Shown here in pieces: positions 62,849 through 64,000 of a stretch of 64,000 nt of DNA. Positions within the stretch are counted from its first letter, which is position 1, and every line of letters starts with the position of its first letter. Position numbers and translations under genes: made by a program. The stretch lies in NCBI RefSeq assembly GCF_014207185.1, contig NZ_JACHCP010000013.1, forward strand, positions 1-64,000. Direction: 5' to 3'. The DNA comes from Rhodanobacter sp. A1T4. GTDB taxonomy: Bacteria > Pseudomonadota > Gammaproteobacteria > Xanthomonadales > Rhodanobacteraceae. The notes below the pieces were generated by a model, which did not search any database, was not told the DNA's origin, and worked only from the letters and a program-made list of their open reading frames with translations.

Positions 62849-63784
62849 ATGTCTGCTGTTATCTGCGGATCGCTGGCCTACGACACCATCATGGTGTTCC
62901 AGGATCAGTTCAAGAACCACATCCTGCCCGATCAGGTGCATATCCTTAATGTGTCGTTCCTGGTGCCACGGATGCGGCGGGAATTCGGCGGCTGCGCGGG
63001 CAATATTGCCTATAACCTGAAACTGCTCGGCGGCAATCCGCTACCGGTAGCCGCAGTGGGGCAGGACTTTGCACCCTACCGCGAGCATATGCAGCAGAAG
63101 GGTATCTGTCTCGATGGCGTGCGTGTTTTCGACGATCAGTTCACACCGCAGTGCTTCATCACCACGGATCTGGACAACAACCAGATCACCGCCTTTCATC
63201 CCGGCGCGATGTCCAGCGCGCAGGAAAACCACGTGCGGGACATCAAGGACATCGACTTCGGCATCGTCGCTCCCGATGGCCGTGAGGCGATGCTGCAGCA
63301 CGTGGACGAATTCGCAACGCGCGGCGTGCCCTTTATCTTCGATCCTGGCCAGGCGATGCCCTTGTTCAACGGCGAAGAATTTCGCGCGATGATCGAAAAG
63401 GCGACCTACGTGATCGTCAACGATTACGAATCGCAGCTCCTGCAGACGCGCACTGGCTGGAGTGCCGCCGAGATCGCGTCACACGTGACAGCCTACATCG
63501 TGACCCACGGCCCACGCGGCTCGGTCATCCATGTAGGCGGTGAGTCGCATCAGATTCCACCGGCGCGCGAGCGCAAGATCGTTGATCCGACGGGTTGCGG
63601 CGACGCGTATCGCGCGGGGCTGATCTTCGGCATCATGCGCGGCCTGGACTGGCCGACCGTTGGCCGTATGGCTTCGCTGATGGGTGCGCTCAAGGTTGAA
63701 CATCCCGGCACACAGAATCAGAGCTTCACCTACGAAGAATTCGCCGCCGAGTTTGAAGATCAATTCGGTTACGCGTTCGCCTAA
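62849..63784 (+). CDS. PfkB-family kinase, adenosine-kinase-like
   Basis: 311 residues. Ribokinase fold: E-F-G-G-C-A-G-N-I-A-Y-N substrate site (46-57) and D-P-T-G-C-G-D-A-Y-R-A-G (246-257) with catalytic Asp252. The N-terminal S-L-A-Y-D-T-I-M-V-F and the family resemblance favour adenosine kinase or another nucleoside kinase, but sugar kinases of the PfkB family share these motifs. Transcribed alone, with its own terminator. Confidence 0.85.
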   Translation: MSAVICGSLAYDTIMVFQDQFKNHILPDQVHILNVSFLVPRMRREFGGCAGNIAYNLKLLGGNPLPVAAVGQDFAPYREHMQQKGICLDGVRVFDDQFTPQCFITTDLDNNQITAFHPGAMSSAQENHVRDIKDIDFGIVAPDGREAMLQHVDEFATRGVPFIFDPGQAMPLFNGEEFRAMIEKATYVIVNDYESQLLQTRTGWSAAEIASHVTAYIVTHGPRGSVIHVGGESHQIPPARERKIVDPTGCGDAYRAGLIFGIMRGLDWPTVGRMASLMGALKVEHPGTQNQSFTYEEFAAEFEDQFGYAFA

Positions 63785-63810
63785 CGGCGCGTGGCAGGAA
63801 CACTGACATG

Positions 63811-63845
63811 AAAGGCGGTGTATTTGTACACCGCCTTTTCTTTTT
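63811..63845 (+). terminator. Intrinsic terminator after the kinase gene
   Basis: AAAGGCGGTGTA-TTTG-TACACCGCCTTT, a perfect 12-bp stem, then a T-rich tract. The A-run on the other side may also let it stop glpK transcription from the right. Confidence 0.9.
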
Positions 63846-63885
63846 CTAACCGTTATTTTTTGTATCGCAACGGGTTCGATCCGCT

Positions 63886-64000
<115 letters not shown>

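Overview
The window is high-GC gammaproteobacterial chromosome. It most resembles the Rhodanobacteraceae/Xanthomonadaceae (Dyella, Luteibacter or Rhodanobacter type). The grounds are the split class II ribonucleotide reductase, two large TonB-dependent receptors, a lasso-peptide isopeptidase, a TPR-sulfotransferase, the mre-mrdA-rodA-mltB-rlpA-dac-lipB-lipA gene order, and integron attC sites of Xanthomonas type. No 16S or other marker is present, so the genus is inference.

Layout. (1) 0-6.5 kb is a decayed accessory zone. It has a MITE-like element at the left edge, two integron cassettes with attC sites on the + strand (about 0.4-1.23 kb), two copies of a 178-bp MITE-like element, two HExxH metallopeptidase genes tail to tail, a PadR-PspC module with a palindromic operator, and an IS3 transposase remnant. 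(2) 6.5-11 kb carries secreted hydrolases around an OprP-type porin. (3) 10.9-14 kb is a graveyard: a dctA with a large internal deletion, a quinone-reductase tail, an IS30 fragment and a glyoxalase tail surround one intact metallo-beta-lactamase-fold gene. (4) 14-21.1 kb has a TetR/Lnt-like pair and a TonB receptor/lasso isopeptidase pair, all on the - strand. (5) 21.3-25.3 kb is a small island: an XRE regulator, a KOW-like small protein, a DUF2513 protein, a large unknown protein with a HEPN-like Rx4H motif, a third MITE copy and a TonB-like lipoprotein.

(6) 25.4-31.8 kb is an integron cassette array on the - strand. It has 13 recognisable attC sites and about 13 cassette genes, and no integrase is visible (a CALIN). 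Most cassette products are small membrane proteins. The rest include a HIT hydrolase, a VOC-fold protein, a YcxB-like protein, a two-gene cassette and a frameshifted cassette. (7) 31.8-34 kb holds a GFA fragment, hsp20 with a terminator and heat-shock promoter element, and a truncated ArsR gene.

(8) 33.9-64 kb is mostly core genome. It starts with nrdJa, a histone H1-like gene and nrdJb, followed by a DegQ protease, a phosphate-binding-like protein with a LysM domain, a HAD phosphatase and an M17 aminopeptidase. A TonB receptor/TPR-sulfotransferase pair follows. Then comes a 13-kb same-strand run from mreB to prc that joins the rod-shape and peptidoglycan machinery to lipoate synthesis and tail-specific proteolysis. 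An adenosine-kinase-like gene and the 3' end of glpK close the window.

The most unusual content is the integrase-less cassette array and its small sister array, the MITE family with one copy inverted inside conserved flanks, the lasso receptor/isopeptidase pair without biosynthesis genes, and the HEPN-like island.
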